This document shows positions 26,240-34,387 of a DNA stretch of 64,000 nt, one piece after another. The position numbers and the translations under genes were made by a program. Position 1 is the first letter of the stretch, and each line of letters opens with the position of its first letter. The notes below the pieces were generated by a model that had not been told where the DNA came from, did not search any database, and saw only the letters and a list, made by a program, of their open reading frames with translations. This DNA comes from Saccharospirillum mangrovi (GTDB taxonomy: Bacteria; Pseudomonadota; Gammaproteobacteria; Pseudomonadales; Natronospirillaceae). Location of the stretch: positions 618,001 to 682,000 of the forward strand of contig NZ_CP031415.1 in NCBI RefSeq assembly GCF_003367315.1, given 5' to 3'.

Positions 26240-26689
26240 TTGGCGATAGATAGAATAGATTGGCACAGCGGGGCCGATATTTTTCCAAAAGATCTTGCCC
26301 ATGAGGCTGGTGGAACTCATATTGGTATGTTTATCGCCTGGGTGACCAATAACAATCTTGAAGGCGAGTTGCACCAAACTGACTCTGTTGAATCCGTTGC
26401 CAAAGTTAAATCCCGGAAAATGACAGGTACAGAGTTTCTGATCAAGGAGTGTGATAAGAAGTTCTGGGAAGATGACTTAAATCCTGAAGGCTTAGAATTT
26501 GCCAAGCATTACTTTGAGTCAAATGCATACTTTGGGGGCTGCGAAGCCGCCTTAGTTTCATCCGAGCCTACGCTTTATCATGTCCAGGATACTTGGGATA
26601 ATTACGATAAAATCTCAACGTATATCGACTCCGCATTCAAAAAATGGCGAAAAGCTAAAGACAAAAAGTGGTGGCAGTTTTGGCGCTAA
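26240..26689 (+). CDS. DUF7832-like cassette protein
   Basis: 149 aa from TTG 26240 with TAGGAG nine bases upstream. The opening IDWHSGADIFPKDLAHEAGG then THIGMFIAWV resembles DUF7832 proteins (small, unknown function, often near immunity/toxin loci). It ends in a Trp-rich KKWWQFWR tail. The cassette is bounded by attC8 and attC9. Function unknown. Confidence 0.65.
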   Translation: MAIDRIDWHSGADIFPKDLAHEAGGTHIGMFIAWVTNNNLEGELHQTDSVESVAKVKSRKMTGTEFLIKECDKKFWEDDLNPEGLEFAKHYFESNAYFGGCEAALVSSEPTLYHVQDTWDNYDKISTYIDSAFKKWRKAKDKKWWQFWR

Positions 26690-26692
26690 ACA

Positions 26693-26808
26693 CCCATAAC
26701 AATCACAAGCAAGGGACCAAACTACGCTCCGCCAATTTGCGGTTCGTTTTTGCTCACTTTACCGCAAATTGGCTCTGCCCCGTTTGACCCCTGTTGTGGT
26801 CGTTAAAG
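26693..26808 (+). repeat. attC site 9, long type
   Basis: About 116 bp, begins ACCCATAACAATCACAAGCA and ends CTGTTGTGGTCGTTAAAGGG. The arms CGCCAATTTGCGG … CCGCAAATTGGC give a long hairpin, much longer than the ~60-bp attC 1, showing size heterogeneity. Confidence 0.85.
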
Positions 26809-26823
26809 GGCTTCTAGGTGACT

Positions 26824-27027
26824 ATGAGCAATTTGGCTGGAATGACCATCGATGTACGTCTCTTTCATTACGGTGTCATGGATGAGTTTGATGCGGCCAT
26901 TTTGTCTCGTGATCAAGAGGGAGCAATTGCCCTGTTGCAACGTCTAGAGCTTTCGAAGGAAGAGGCAATGGCAACTGTCGCAACGATTTTTAAAGACCCA
27001 GGCAAGTGTGGTTACACCAAGCTGTAA
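26824..27027 (+). CDS. Small hypothetical cassette protein
   Basis: 67 aa from ATG 26824 (a GTG six bases earlier is possible). Short helical protein (DEFDAAILSRDQEGAIALLQ … LSKEEAMATVATIFKDP). No family recognised. It is the only frame in its cassette and ends 16 bases before attC 10, normal cassette packing, which supports it being real. Confidence 0.55.
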   Translation: MSNLAGMTIDVRLFHYGVMDEFDAAILSRDQEGAIALLQRLELSKEEAMATVATIFKDPGKCGYTKL

Positions 27028-27042
27028 GCCAGGTGCTTACCA

Positions 27043-27130
27043 GCCCAATAACAAGGCCATTAAGTCTGTTCCGGGCCGATGGCTCTCCACTGGATGCCCT
27101 TAACAGGGCGCCCCTTATGGCTGACGTTAG
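27043..27130 (+). repeat. attC site 10, last recognisable
   Basis: Begins AGCCCAATAACAAGGCCATT and ends TTATGGCTGACGTTAGACCC. Outer arms AAGGCCATTAAG and CTTATGGCT pair, with GGGCCGATGG inside. Beyond it one more partial gene is seen without its own attC. Confidence 0.8.
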
Positions 27131-27151
27131 ACCCCGTGAATTGAATCGAGC

Positions 27152-27465
27152 ATGGAAAAAAATCTAAGCGCACAAGCAACACTCAACATGAGGCCAATGA
27201 GCGCTACTCATTGGAGAAACTCAATCGCTTTACGAGCGCCATCGGAAAGCAAGATGATCAAGCTATGGTTTTATCTCTTGCTACCTTTTTGGAAGGCACG
27301 CTCGGGCGAATACTTCTTGCATATTTCCGCTCATGCAAAGCCACAAAGGACCTAGTGGAAGGCTTCAATGCGCCTCTGGGAACCTTCGATAGCCGTATCA
27401 AAGCTGTTTATGCCTTCGGTTTGGTGACTGATGATCAATACAGTGTTCTATATCTTTCTGCTTGA
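27152..27465 (+). pseudogene. MltR-like cassette gene, frameshifted and truncated
   Basis: The ATG at 27152 leads into an A7 run (27156-27162); one missing A puts the start out of frame with the main reading. The main frame gives NERYSLEKLNRF, then FLEGTLGRILLAYFRS and VEGFNAPLGTFDSRIKAVYA, the conserved core of MltR/DUF4145-like proteins. It stops at 27465 well before the usual C-terminal helices, and no attC follows. So it is a 3'-truncated last cassette, cut where the chromosomal-style AbiEi/Tn7 module begins. Confidence 0.65.
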
Positions 27466-27507
27466 AAAATTAAAGTGCGCAGGTAAGAGTGATACCAGGA
27501 TAAATAG

Positions 27508-28122
27508 ATGTCGGTCGCCGAAAAAGTTGCGAAACGAGTAAAACGGATTCCAAGAGGGCATCTCTTTTCAGCAAGGGAATGTCAGCAACTTGGGTCTCTG
27601 GCCGCAGTTCAGAAGGCGTTAAGTCGTTTAGCACAATCTGGTGAAATTGAACGTGTTTCAAGAGGTGTCTATTCACGGCCAAAGGCGCGCAAGACCGCGT
27701 CCCCTATAGTAGTTTTGCCTAGTGCTGTAACACTGGCCAAGTATTGGGCAAAGATGAATGGCTATACGTTGGTCACTCAGGCTGAGGAAGCTGCCTTTCG
27801 CCTAGGTCTTCAGACTCAAATGCCAATGAGGGCCATCTTCTGGAGCAATGGACCCAGTCGTCGGTTCAAGCAGGGAAACGACATTGTGGAAGTCAGGCAT
27901 GTAGTTGATAGTAAGCTTAGGTGGGCAGGACAACCCGAAGGCGAAATATATCGGGGATTGCTGGTCACTGAACCTTTTTCTATAAGTTACGATGATTGGC
28001 TTCGGATCTGTGGAAGGCTGTCAATTAACAATGAGCGAGCCAAGGTGTTCTTACAGCGCATACTTAAAATCTCATTGCCTATCGGATGGAGAGAAAAATT
28101 ACAGGGTCTTGATCAGAATTGA
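27508..28122 (+). CDS. DUF6088/AbiEi-like antitoxin-type regulator, without partner
   Basis: 204 aa. The N-terminal winged helix MSVAEKVAKRVKRIPRGHLF, then LAAVQKALSRLAQSGEIERV and SRGVYSRPK, is the AbiEi/DUF6088 signature; the C-terminal part is the antitoxin-type domain. AGGAT lies before ATG 27508. AbiEi proteins normally precede an AbiEii nucleotidyltransferase toxin in type IV systems; none is present here, since the next gene is tnsD on the opposite strand. It may be an orphan antitoxin or a repressor used by the transposon. Confidence 0.75.
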   Translation: MSVAEKVAKRVKRIPRGHLFSARECQQLGSLAAVQKALSRLAQSGEIERVSRGVYSRPKARKTASPIVVLPSAVTLAKYWAKMNGYTLVTQAEEAAFRLGLQTQMPMRAIFWSNGPSRRFKQGNDIVEVRHVVDSKLRWAGQPEGEIYRGLLVTEPFSISYDDWLRICGRLSINNERAKVFLQRILKISLPIGWREKLQGLDQN

Positions 28123-28221
28123 TGGAAATTATTGATCAAAGAAGAGGGGTGCTAACGGGACCCTTATCTTACAGGCGATATGCCTGCTTAAAGAAATAAG
28201 ATGTCAGTAAATCTACTCATT

Positions 28222-29685
28222 TCAAACCTTGTGCTTGAAGCCGTAAAATTGTTTTAAGCTTGTTGGTTTATCGACATTAGTGGTGGCAACATACTCAATT
28301 TCACCATCCAGCATAGCTTTTAAAAGCTGAACAATTGAATAGCCTTTTCTATACATACCAGCCATAGATGCTGTGTCACTTATAGGCTCTGGATGGGACG
28401 CCTTGCTTAATAGCATTGCAATGAGATTCTGACTTTCTTGTTTACCAATCACCCAGTCACGATTAAGAGTGTCTGGCGTTTGTAGTGCCGGGATTAAACC
28501 TGCATCAAGTAGCTGTTTAAGCTGAAAACGGGTGATCTCGAGCGCATCACAGGCTTGAACCATCGTCCAGTTTAAAGATATCTCGTTGGCGAGAGCCTCA
28601 ATTTGATCCCGTAAGTAATGCGCTTTACCTTTGAATACTATTGGGGTTATACGTCTTTGAATAACTAGTTTGTCAATCCTTTCGAGGCGGGATCCGAGTA
28701 AACTGGACGCTTCTTTTTTTGAAATGATATTTCTTGATCCGGATACGAATTTGATACGGGTTATTCGCTTAGGTTCCAGTACGCCCGGCCAGTATTCTTC
28801 GATATAACGATCGAATTCTTCTTTGAGGCGTGCGATTCCATCATTTTTTTGTTGTCTATGTAACCGCTCATGTATGTCTCTAAAGTGCTTGTTCAATCCA
28901 GCTTGACCGATACTACTCATCGGCTTTTCAACATACTGACTGAGCAGTGAATAAAAGCTATCTGGCCAAGTTTGAAGTACATGCCAGGCAGATCCGTAGA
29001 TATTGCCCAGTTCGTGACATTGCAAGGAAGCTGGCTTAAACGACCCCCCTAGAATACGAACCTGAAAATGTGCGATGAAATGGATAAGACTAAGTAGCTC
29101 CCTTAGTCCTAGCCCCTGTGTAATCAACGGTTTAGTATTCGAGGGGCGCTTGTCGAACAATAACATTTCAATATGTCGGCTTTGTTGTATTGAGTTAGAA
29201 GGAGCTAAACCACCGGCTGTGCGTATTATTGTCCCATCATCAAACTTACATATATGCTGACGATACCAGCTCAGCCTTTCGCCAGTTGTAAGGTTTATAT
29301 CCACTAACATTTTTTTGTGATTGGGGCAGGCTACTACCGGGAGTAAAGCCCATTGAAATCTGCAATACCCTAGCTCGGAAAGGCATTCAGGACAAACTCT
29401 AGGATATTTTACGAAGAAGTATGGCGTATCAATCGCTCGACGAAAAGATTGAAATGCTGTGGAAGCTTTTGATTTATAGTTTTGTAATCCAAGATTAGAG
29501 AAAAGACTTTGTATGTCACGTTCACCTGAAAGTAACTGATGAATTGGTGCCCGATGATTTTTCCAGTTTAATCCAGCGTACTGTAAAAGATAACCAAAAT
29601 GCCTAAAGCCATTAACCTCTGAAATTCTATTAAGGTAGCCAACTATACATTCATCAATATAGGGTGATGGTCTAACCAGGATCAT
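28222..29685 (-). CDS. tnsD: TniQ/TnsD-family target selector
   Basis: 487 aa. TniQ domain at the N-terminus (SPYIDECIVGYLNRISEVNG), with a zinc site C98-x2-C101 (RVCPECLSELG) and C120-x2-H123 (VVACPNHKK). The C-terminal part has HTH-like repeats (SKKEASSLLGSRLERIDKLV; WTMVQACDALEITRFQLKQLL) expected to read DNA. In Tn7, TnsD binds the 3' end of glmS and directs insertion downstream; here the element sits at parE, so this protein is the best candidate for parE recognition (inference). Last gene of the tns operon, 64 bp after the interrupted tniQ. Confidence 0.88.
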   Translation of the reverse strand: MILVRPSPYIDECIVGYLNRISEVNGFRHFGYLLQYAGLNWKNHRAPIHQLLSGERDIQSLFSNLGLQNYKSKASTAFQSFRRAIDTPYFFVKYPRVCPECLSELGYCRFQWALLPVVACPNHKKMLVDINLTTGERLSWYRQHICKFDDGTIIRTAGGLAPSNSIQQSRHIEMLLFDKRPSNTKPLITQGLGLRELLSLIHFIAHFQVRILGGSFKPASLQCHELGNIYGSAWHVLQTWPDSFYSLLSQYVEKPMSSIGQAGLNKHFRDIHERLHRQQKNDGIARLKEEFDRYIEEYWPGVLEPKRITRIKFVSGSRNIISKKEASSLLGSRLERIDKLVIQRRITPIVFKGKAHYLRDQIEALANEISLNWTMVQACDALEITRFQLKQLLDAGLIPALQTPDTLNRDWVIGKQESQNLIAMLLSKASHPEPISDTASMAGMYRKGYSIVQLLKAMLDGEIEYVATTNVDKPTSLKQFYGFKHKV

Positions 29686-29749
29686 TTTGGCCCCCTTTTG
29701 GAAGTGTAAAATTAAGATATATTGAGTGCGGCGAGTTGTCTAATAAGTG

Positions 29750-30847
29750 TTAAAATCGTAATGGTAGACCAAGGAAGTAATTGCTTATGATACGTAACAA
29801 ACTTTTATCGGTTTCCTCTAAGGTATATTTAGGAGTGTTTTTGAGAGTCTCATAAACCGAAACTCCTTTTGGGTATGCAAGCTTACTAAGCTCCTGATCG
29901 ATTGAAAAAGATATTGCAGTTATCCAGCTATGTATTCCATTTATATTTCTAAACTCACTAAATTTAAAAAATATACAGAAAAAAGCAATAGTGCATACTT
30001 TCTCTAAGACAATGCCATTTTCATTTGATATATGCTGACATATTAAATCTAACCTTTTTGCTGCTGTGCACTGAGATAAAATGATAGAGTCGGCATTCTT
30101 TAGCTGCCTTTTTTGATCATTTTTTCCTATAGAGAAATTGATTAAATAGTGTAATATTATTCTATGGATTTCTTTTAGGGAAAATTGGATGATGCGCTCT
30201 TCTGTAACCTTGAGAAGCGTATGATGTTCGTTTGGTAGGCTCTGAAGTGCATTAGCTGTTAGATTAGCTTTATTGTAATTTATTTTAGCTGAATCTATTT
30301 CAGCCTTAGTCAATGACAATTTGTTGCTGTATAACTGACCAGTATACGACTCAAGGCTGTCTTTATGAATATGGCAGATGACGTAGTCATTAAATCGCCA
30401 ATAGAATCGAAAGTACTCTTTCTCGTTCCAACACTTAGTGCAAACTTTTACGCAAAGTTCATATCTAAAAAGAGGCAAATCTAGTGGGTGTTCGGCTGAG
30501 CTATCACCACGTGTTCAATTTTTATAGTAAATATATTCTTGCTCTTGAAGTTGGAATTCCTCGTTTGGAACAGGGAAGCTTTTGGTCAGATATTCAATTG
30601 CGTAGACACATCTGGTAAAGGCATTAGGCTTTTCAGATAAATGTGCATTTTCATCTGGTTTTTTATCAAAGTTAAAAAAATATAGGTGTGCAAATGTCCC
30701 TCGCAGTAAATCTATAAAATGTGCAGTGTGTGCGAATCCATTGAAATGTGCTAGGCGTTCCAAGTAATCGACAAATAGTTCATCAATGTGTCTTTCTTCA
30801 TAAAATAGAAGGCTAATTATTTTTTTCTTATCCTTTAGAAGGGTCAT
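29750..30847 (-). pseudogene. tniQ: Second TniQ-family protein, interrupted by one in-frame TGA
   Basis: Reading from ATG 30847 (overlapping the tnsC stop by 4 bases) gives a TniQ start HIDELFVDYLERLAHFNGF. TGA at 30515-30517 follows YIYYKN. The same frame continues TRGDSSAEHPLDLPLFRYEL, then the zinc ligands CVKVCTKCWNE and YVICHIHKDS, and runs on to 29750. Without the TGA it is a 365-codon TniQ, complete at both ends. Either a recent nonsense mutation or readthrough; the N-terminal 110 aa could also be made alone. It would be the second targeting factor beside TnsD. Confidence 0.85.
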
Positions 30848-31791
30848 GCCGCACTCGTTAGTAAGAAGACTCTATTGTCTTTGGTTATTCCATAAACCAC
30901 ATAACCTGCTTCAATAATCGAATTTTTATTCGCTTTAGAGCCGAAGTTCCAGCTCGAGTGAGTTACTAATTCTCTTAGTTCCAATTTCTCAAGGTCTAGT
31001 AGAAATGGGTTTTCTTCAGGTGGTACACCATATAGTTCCATTACTTCAGAGAGTAAGTTCAAATCTACTGAAATATTCTTCATCTCAGACATTATTAATG
31101 CATCTCTAAATAAATTTGCCGTTGCTCGAAGATTTCCAGAAGTTGCACAAAATATTCTTAAACTGATTGATGTTTCTTCTAACGCAATTTTTTTATCAAA
31201 CTCATATGCGTTCGATAGCATCATAAGTAGTCGACGATAGTCGTCTCTGAATGGTTTGCTACTTATTCTATACGGCGGAATCGAGAACCTATATGAAATT
31301 CTACCCTTTAGTTGTTGATTTGAATCCACCAAATGACTACTCCAGGGCATTCCCATAAATACTATAGGAATCTGAGTGTCTTTTATTAAGTCTTTGAAGA
31401 GATCGGCAATACCCGTTACTACTTTTGCGCTTCTCCGTTCAATAATTACCTGTACTTCATCAAGAATGAGAAGCTCTACCCCTGTGACTTTTAATAGAAC
31501 TAACAATCGATCATACAGCGTAGAATAGTTTCTTGCATTTTGACCCTGTTGTGGATCTCCTACTGCTATCAAAAGTGATCGGATGAATTCTTGAGGAGTA
31601 GATATTGTTCTTAATTCGTAGTGGAGAACGGGTATATGCTTACGATCTTTTTCTTCAACAATGGGATTCTTCTCTAAGTAGTGCTTAGCGATTGCGCTTT
31701 TCCCACTCCCGGACTCGCCGGTTAATAGTAAGCATGAAGCAACATTGTATTGGCGCTTCTTGTCTCTTAGTAAATCGAATAGTTCCAACAT
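30844..31791 (-). CDS. tnsC: TnsC AAA+ transposition regulator
   Basis: 315-aa AAA+ ATPase with Walker A GESGSGKS (25-32) and Walker B LLILDEVQ (107-114), then a sensor region (IPIVFMGMPW). It links target-selector and transposase. Shorter than the ~555 aa of Tn7 TnsC, and nearer the size of the compact TnsC of TniQ-type and I-F3-type elements. It starts 54 bp after tnsB with no strong Shine-Dalgarno; its stop overlaps tniQ (ATGA). Confidence 0.93.
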   Translation of the reverse strand: MLELFDLLRDKKRQYNVASCLLLTGESGSGKSAIAKHYLEKNPIVEEKDRKHIPVLHYELRTISTPQEFIRSLLIAVGDPQQGQNARNYSTLYDRLLVLLKVTGVELLILDEVQVIIERRSAKVVTGIADLFKDLIKDTQIPIVFMGMPWSSHLVDSNQQLKGRISYRFSIPPYRISSKPFRDDYRRLLMMLSNAYEFDKKIALEETSISLRIFCATSGNLRATANLFRDALIMSEMKNISVDLNLLSEVMELYGVPPEENPFLLDLEKLELRELVTHSSWNFGSKANKNSIIEAGYVVYGITKDNRVFLLTSAA

Positions 31792-31845
31792 TTTTTGAAA
31801 TGAAAGGGTTGATTATATATGGGGCAGATCTCATGGATGTCTCCA

Positions 31846-33762
31846 CTAGTCGATACTCCATCCCTCAAGTGTAAGATCATCATCGATTTCATTGTCCTGA
31901 TCGACAGATAGAGTAGAAATTCGTCCAAACTGAATTACATTGTCTATGCCAATTTTTTCTGCTCTTGCTGCATTAGTAGTTGTTGTCTGAGTCTTCCGTC
32001 TGAAATTTTTTTTATGCATGGCTTCACGTTCGTTTGCGAGTTGGACTTTAGCAGTCTGCAATACCAATGAGTCATTACTGTTTTGTTTTTTCTTTCTTAT
32101 CTCATGAAGCACTTTCTTGTGTTCAAAGTATGAAAGTCCTGCTGCATAGGAATAGTTGTCACAGAAAACTTCAATGTAGATGTTGTTTGTTTTATCCAAG
32201 ACGAGAATGGAACCAAGATCAAATTTATTCGATTTTACAGTCATATCCTTAGGGCCATCTCTCCTATAGATATCCTTAAGAATTTCACTGCTGTATGTCA
32301 TTGAAAAAATGCTTATTGATCCACCTGGGTTTAATCTCCGTATAGTGGTCGATAATAGTGCGGGTAGTAAGTCCTGTTGACTTTCTTCCGCAACAGGGAA
32401 ATGTGTTTCGGATTCTGTCCAGATTTCGTTGGGTGTTTGGCCGGATTTGGAAAGAGGAGTGTTATGGTAGACGTCTACGATCCATTTCGCTAAATACGTT
32501 TTGAACTCTGAGAAAGTTAATTTAGCATCTTGGCCCGCATTATATGATTCGGCCTTCCTGTCTACCTTTCTTGTAACACCAGGCAGGTCATCAAGTACGG
32601 TGGTGTTAACAATTCCAAAGAACCTTTCTACGCGGCTTTTCTCATTGCCGCGTCTAATCTTGCAATATTGAAGTATCGTCCCAATTTCATCAGCTACATT
32701 GACAAATTCATTGCCCCAGAATTCGTTGCCATTATCTGTAGCCAGAACACTGGGAATTCCATGTGCAGGCCATTCACCCAGAGTTCCTATTGACTCAGTA
32801 AAGTCACCTTTGGGTAGGAATGAGTTTAAACATGCGACGCAAACAGAAGAGAAGGATGGGTTCTCAAATGACAGAAGATAGCCCAAAACCATGTGTGAGT
32901 AGTGATCAATTAGTACTGTTAAAAATGGTTTTCCCAGAAGGGTTTTGTGAACATCGTGTAAGACGTCTATATCTAAAGGAGTATGATCTATTTCAACTCG
33001 CTCAAGAATCCTTTCAGTTTCAATACCACTTGTAGTGCCGAGTAGCTCTTTTCTAAGTTGGGACTCACCTTTGCGAGAACGAATTTTATCCTGATATAAG
33101 GCCTTATCTATTCTTAGTTGGATGGTTTTGTACGTTGGCTTCGCGAGCGTATCGTATGGATTTTTAAGGTTGTGCTCAATTATTTTTGCTTCAACGTTCC
33201 TCTCCATTGAAGCGATAGAAGGTTGGCTATCTCGGTAATATTTTTTGGATTCTTTCTCTATAATTTTGATCACGCGAGGGTCAAGTCGGTCTTCTCGGTA
33301 CCCTCTATATCTGTTTTTAGGATAGAGCGATTTTAACTTGGAACCTGATTTTGTGTAGGCATTATGCCAGTTTCTTACTGTCTGCCAGTGAGGTGCTTTT
33401 TCGTTAAGCTCTAAAGCAACTTCTTCAATTACCTGGATGGCTGTATTAGGTGTGATCTTTGTTATGTCGTTGTCATAGATTCTATTGAGATATCTCAGGC
33501 GTCTTGAAACATAGGTTTGTTCTTGGTCTTTTAGGTCGATAAATGCTAGTTCACCTAGGTTTTTCGTTTCAGTTAACAGTTTTAATTTTTCACCTTCTTT
33601 TAGGTCGTAGAGAGTTTCAACTGATAGCTTGTATATTTCGCCATTGGTTATAGATGCGAGTGCAACGATCTCTTTGTTAGCAGACCGGATGATTGCTCTA
33701 TGGCACGGCTCAGAATTACTGAATTCGACAATAGTTCCCACTAACCAATCGATATCAGACAT
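31846..33762 (-). CDS. tnsB: TnsB DDE transposase
   Basis: 638 aa. RNase H/rve catalytic core with D259 (RVEIDHTPLD), D343 (VLATDNGNEFWG) and E379 (KSRVERFFG), the D-83-D-35-E spacing of TnsB/Mu-type transposases. N-terminal HTH domains for end binding lie at ~90-240. It would cut and join the 3' ends at the repeats seen at both transposon termini. Overlaps tnsA by 8 bases. Catalytic triad intact. Confidence 0.96.
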   Translation of the reverse strand: MSDIDWLVGTIVEFSNSEPCHRAIIRSANKEIVALASITNGEIYKLSVETLYDLKEGEKLKLLTETKNLGELAFIDLKDQEQTYVSRRLRYLNRIYDNDITKITPNTAIQVIEEVALELNEKAPHWQTVRNWHNAYTKSGSKLKSLYPKNRYRGYREDRLDPRVIKIIEKESKKYYRDSQPSIASMERNVEAKIIEHNLKNPYDTLAKPTYKTIQLRIDKALYQDKIRSRKGESQLRKELLGTTSGIETERILERVEIDHTPLDIDVLHDVHKTLLGKPFLTVLIDHYSHMVLGYLLSFENPSFSSVCVACLNSFLPKGDFTESIGTLGEWPAHGIPSVLATDNGNEFWGNEFVNVADEIGTILQYCKIRRGNEKSRVERFFGIVNTTVLDDLPGVTRKVDRKAESYNAGQDAKLTFSEFKTYLAKWIVDVYHNTPLSKSGQTPNEIWTESETHFPVAEESQQDLLPALLSTTIRRLNPGGSISIFSMTYSSEILKDIYRRDGPKDMTVKSNKFDLGSILVLDKTNNIYIEVFCDNYSYAAGLSYFEHKKVLHEIRKKKQNSNDSLVLQTAKVQLANEREAMHKKNFRRKTQTTTTNAARAEKIGIDNVIQFGRISTLSVDQDNEIDDDLTLEGWSID

Positions 33763-34387
33763 TAAATGACACCTCTGTTTGTAGGTTTAAGAGCGAGTGC
33801 TCAATGTCAAACATCAGATGACCTAAAGCGAGCCATGAGTAGATTTCTCGCACTGTCGCGATGCCATTGAGGTGTAAGATCAGTTTTTCTAATGTCGTTG
33901 AGTTTTGGAATTTATCGGCACACTTGTGGAGATTTCGGATATCTAGTTCAGGGCGTTTTCGGTACTGGTACAGCTTTTCGTAGTTTGAGAGTAGGGGCTG
34001 GTTATATATCTCAATCTCTGAAACTAGCTTGAAGTGAGATCTGCTGGTCATTGATAAATGGGTACTAAATGTGCTGAACAGCTGCTGATAGTGCTGTGAA
34101 GACGCATATTGCAGCGGCTTAACCTCTACAAATGCTCGTTCCCCACTTTCAAAGTTCACTTCAAAGTCTGGGGTATATGATTTGGGCGCGCCTTCGACGG
34201 CTAGTGAAAAGGTTTTTGGTTGAGGGGAGTAGCTGACTACTTGAGGGTTAAATTCCAAGTGTAAACAGTACTTCGACTCCAGAATGGACTCGAGGAGGAT
34301 GGTTTGACCATTGTTCGACTTAATTGCTGGAAAGCGAACAATGTTCTTAACCGCGGACTTCTTTATCGTTCGTGCAGGCCGATTCAT
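33755..34387 (-). CDS. tnsA: TnsA restriction-like 5'-strand nuclease
   Basis: 210 aa. The endonuclease fold residues are E37 (LLESILESKY), D74 (YTPDFEV) and E88-x-K90 (AFVEVK), the TnsA catalytic set, with a C-terminal winged-helix part. TnsA cuts the 5' strands and makes Tn7-type transposition cut-and-paste. First gene of the operon; the ATG at 34387 is ~50 bp from the right-end repeats, so the end and the operon promoter overlap, allowing autoregulation as in Tn7 (inference). Confidence 0.93.
   Translation of the reverse strand: MNRPARTIKKSAVKNIVRFPAIKSNNGQTILLESILESKYCLHLEFNPQVVSYSPQPKTFSLAVEGAPKSYTPDFEVNFESGERAFVEVKPLQYASSQHYQQLFSTFSTHLSMTSRSHFKLVSEIEIYNQPLLSNYEKLYQYRKRPELDIRNLHKCADKFQNSTTLEKLILHLNGIATVREIYSWLALGHLMFDIEHSLLNLQTEVSFNV

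Noticed and set aside
13203-27130. A class 1 integron
   Set aside because: No qacEdelta1/sul1 3' conserved segment and no known resistance cassette; the integrase remnant is not obviously IntI1, and the carrier is Tn7-like.
30515-30517. Selenocysteine decoding of the in-frame TGA codons
   Set aside because: None of the three proteins is a known selenoprotein family, and no SECIS-like hairpin is obvious right after the TGA codons.
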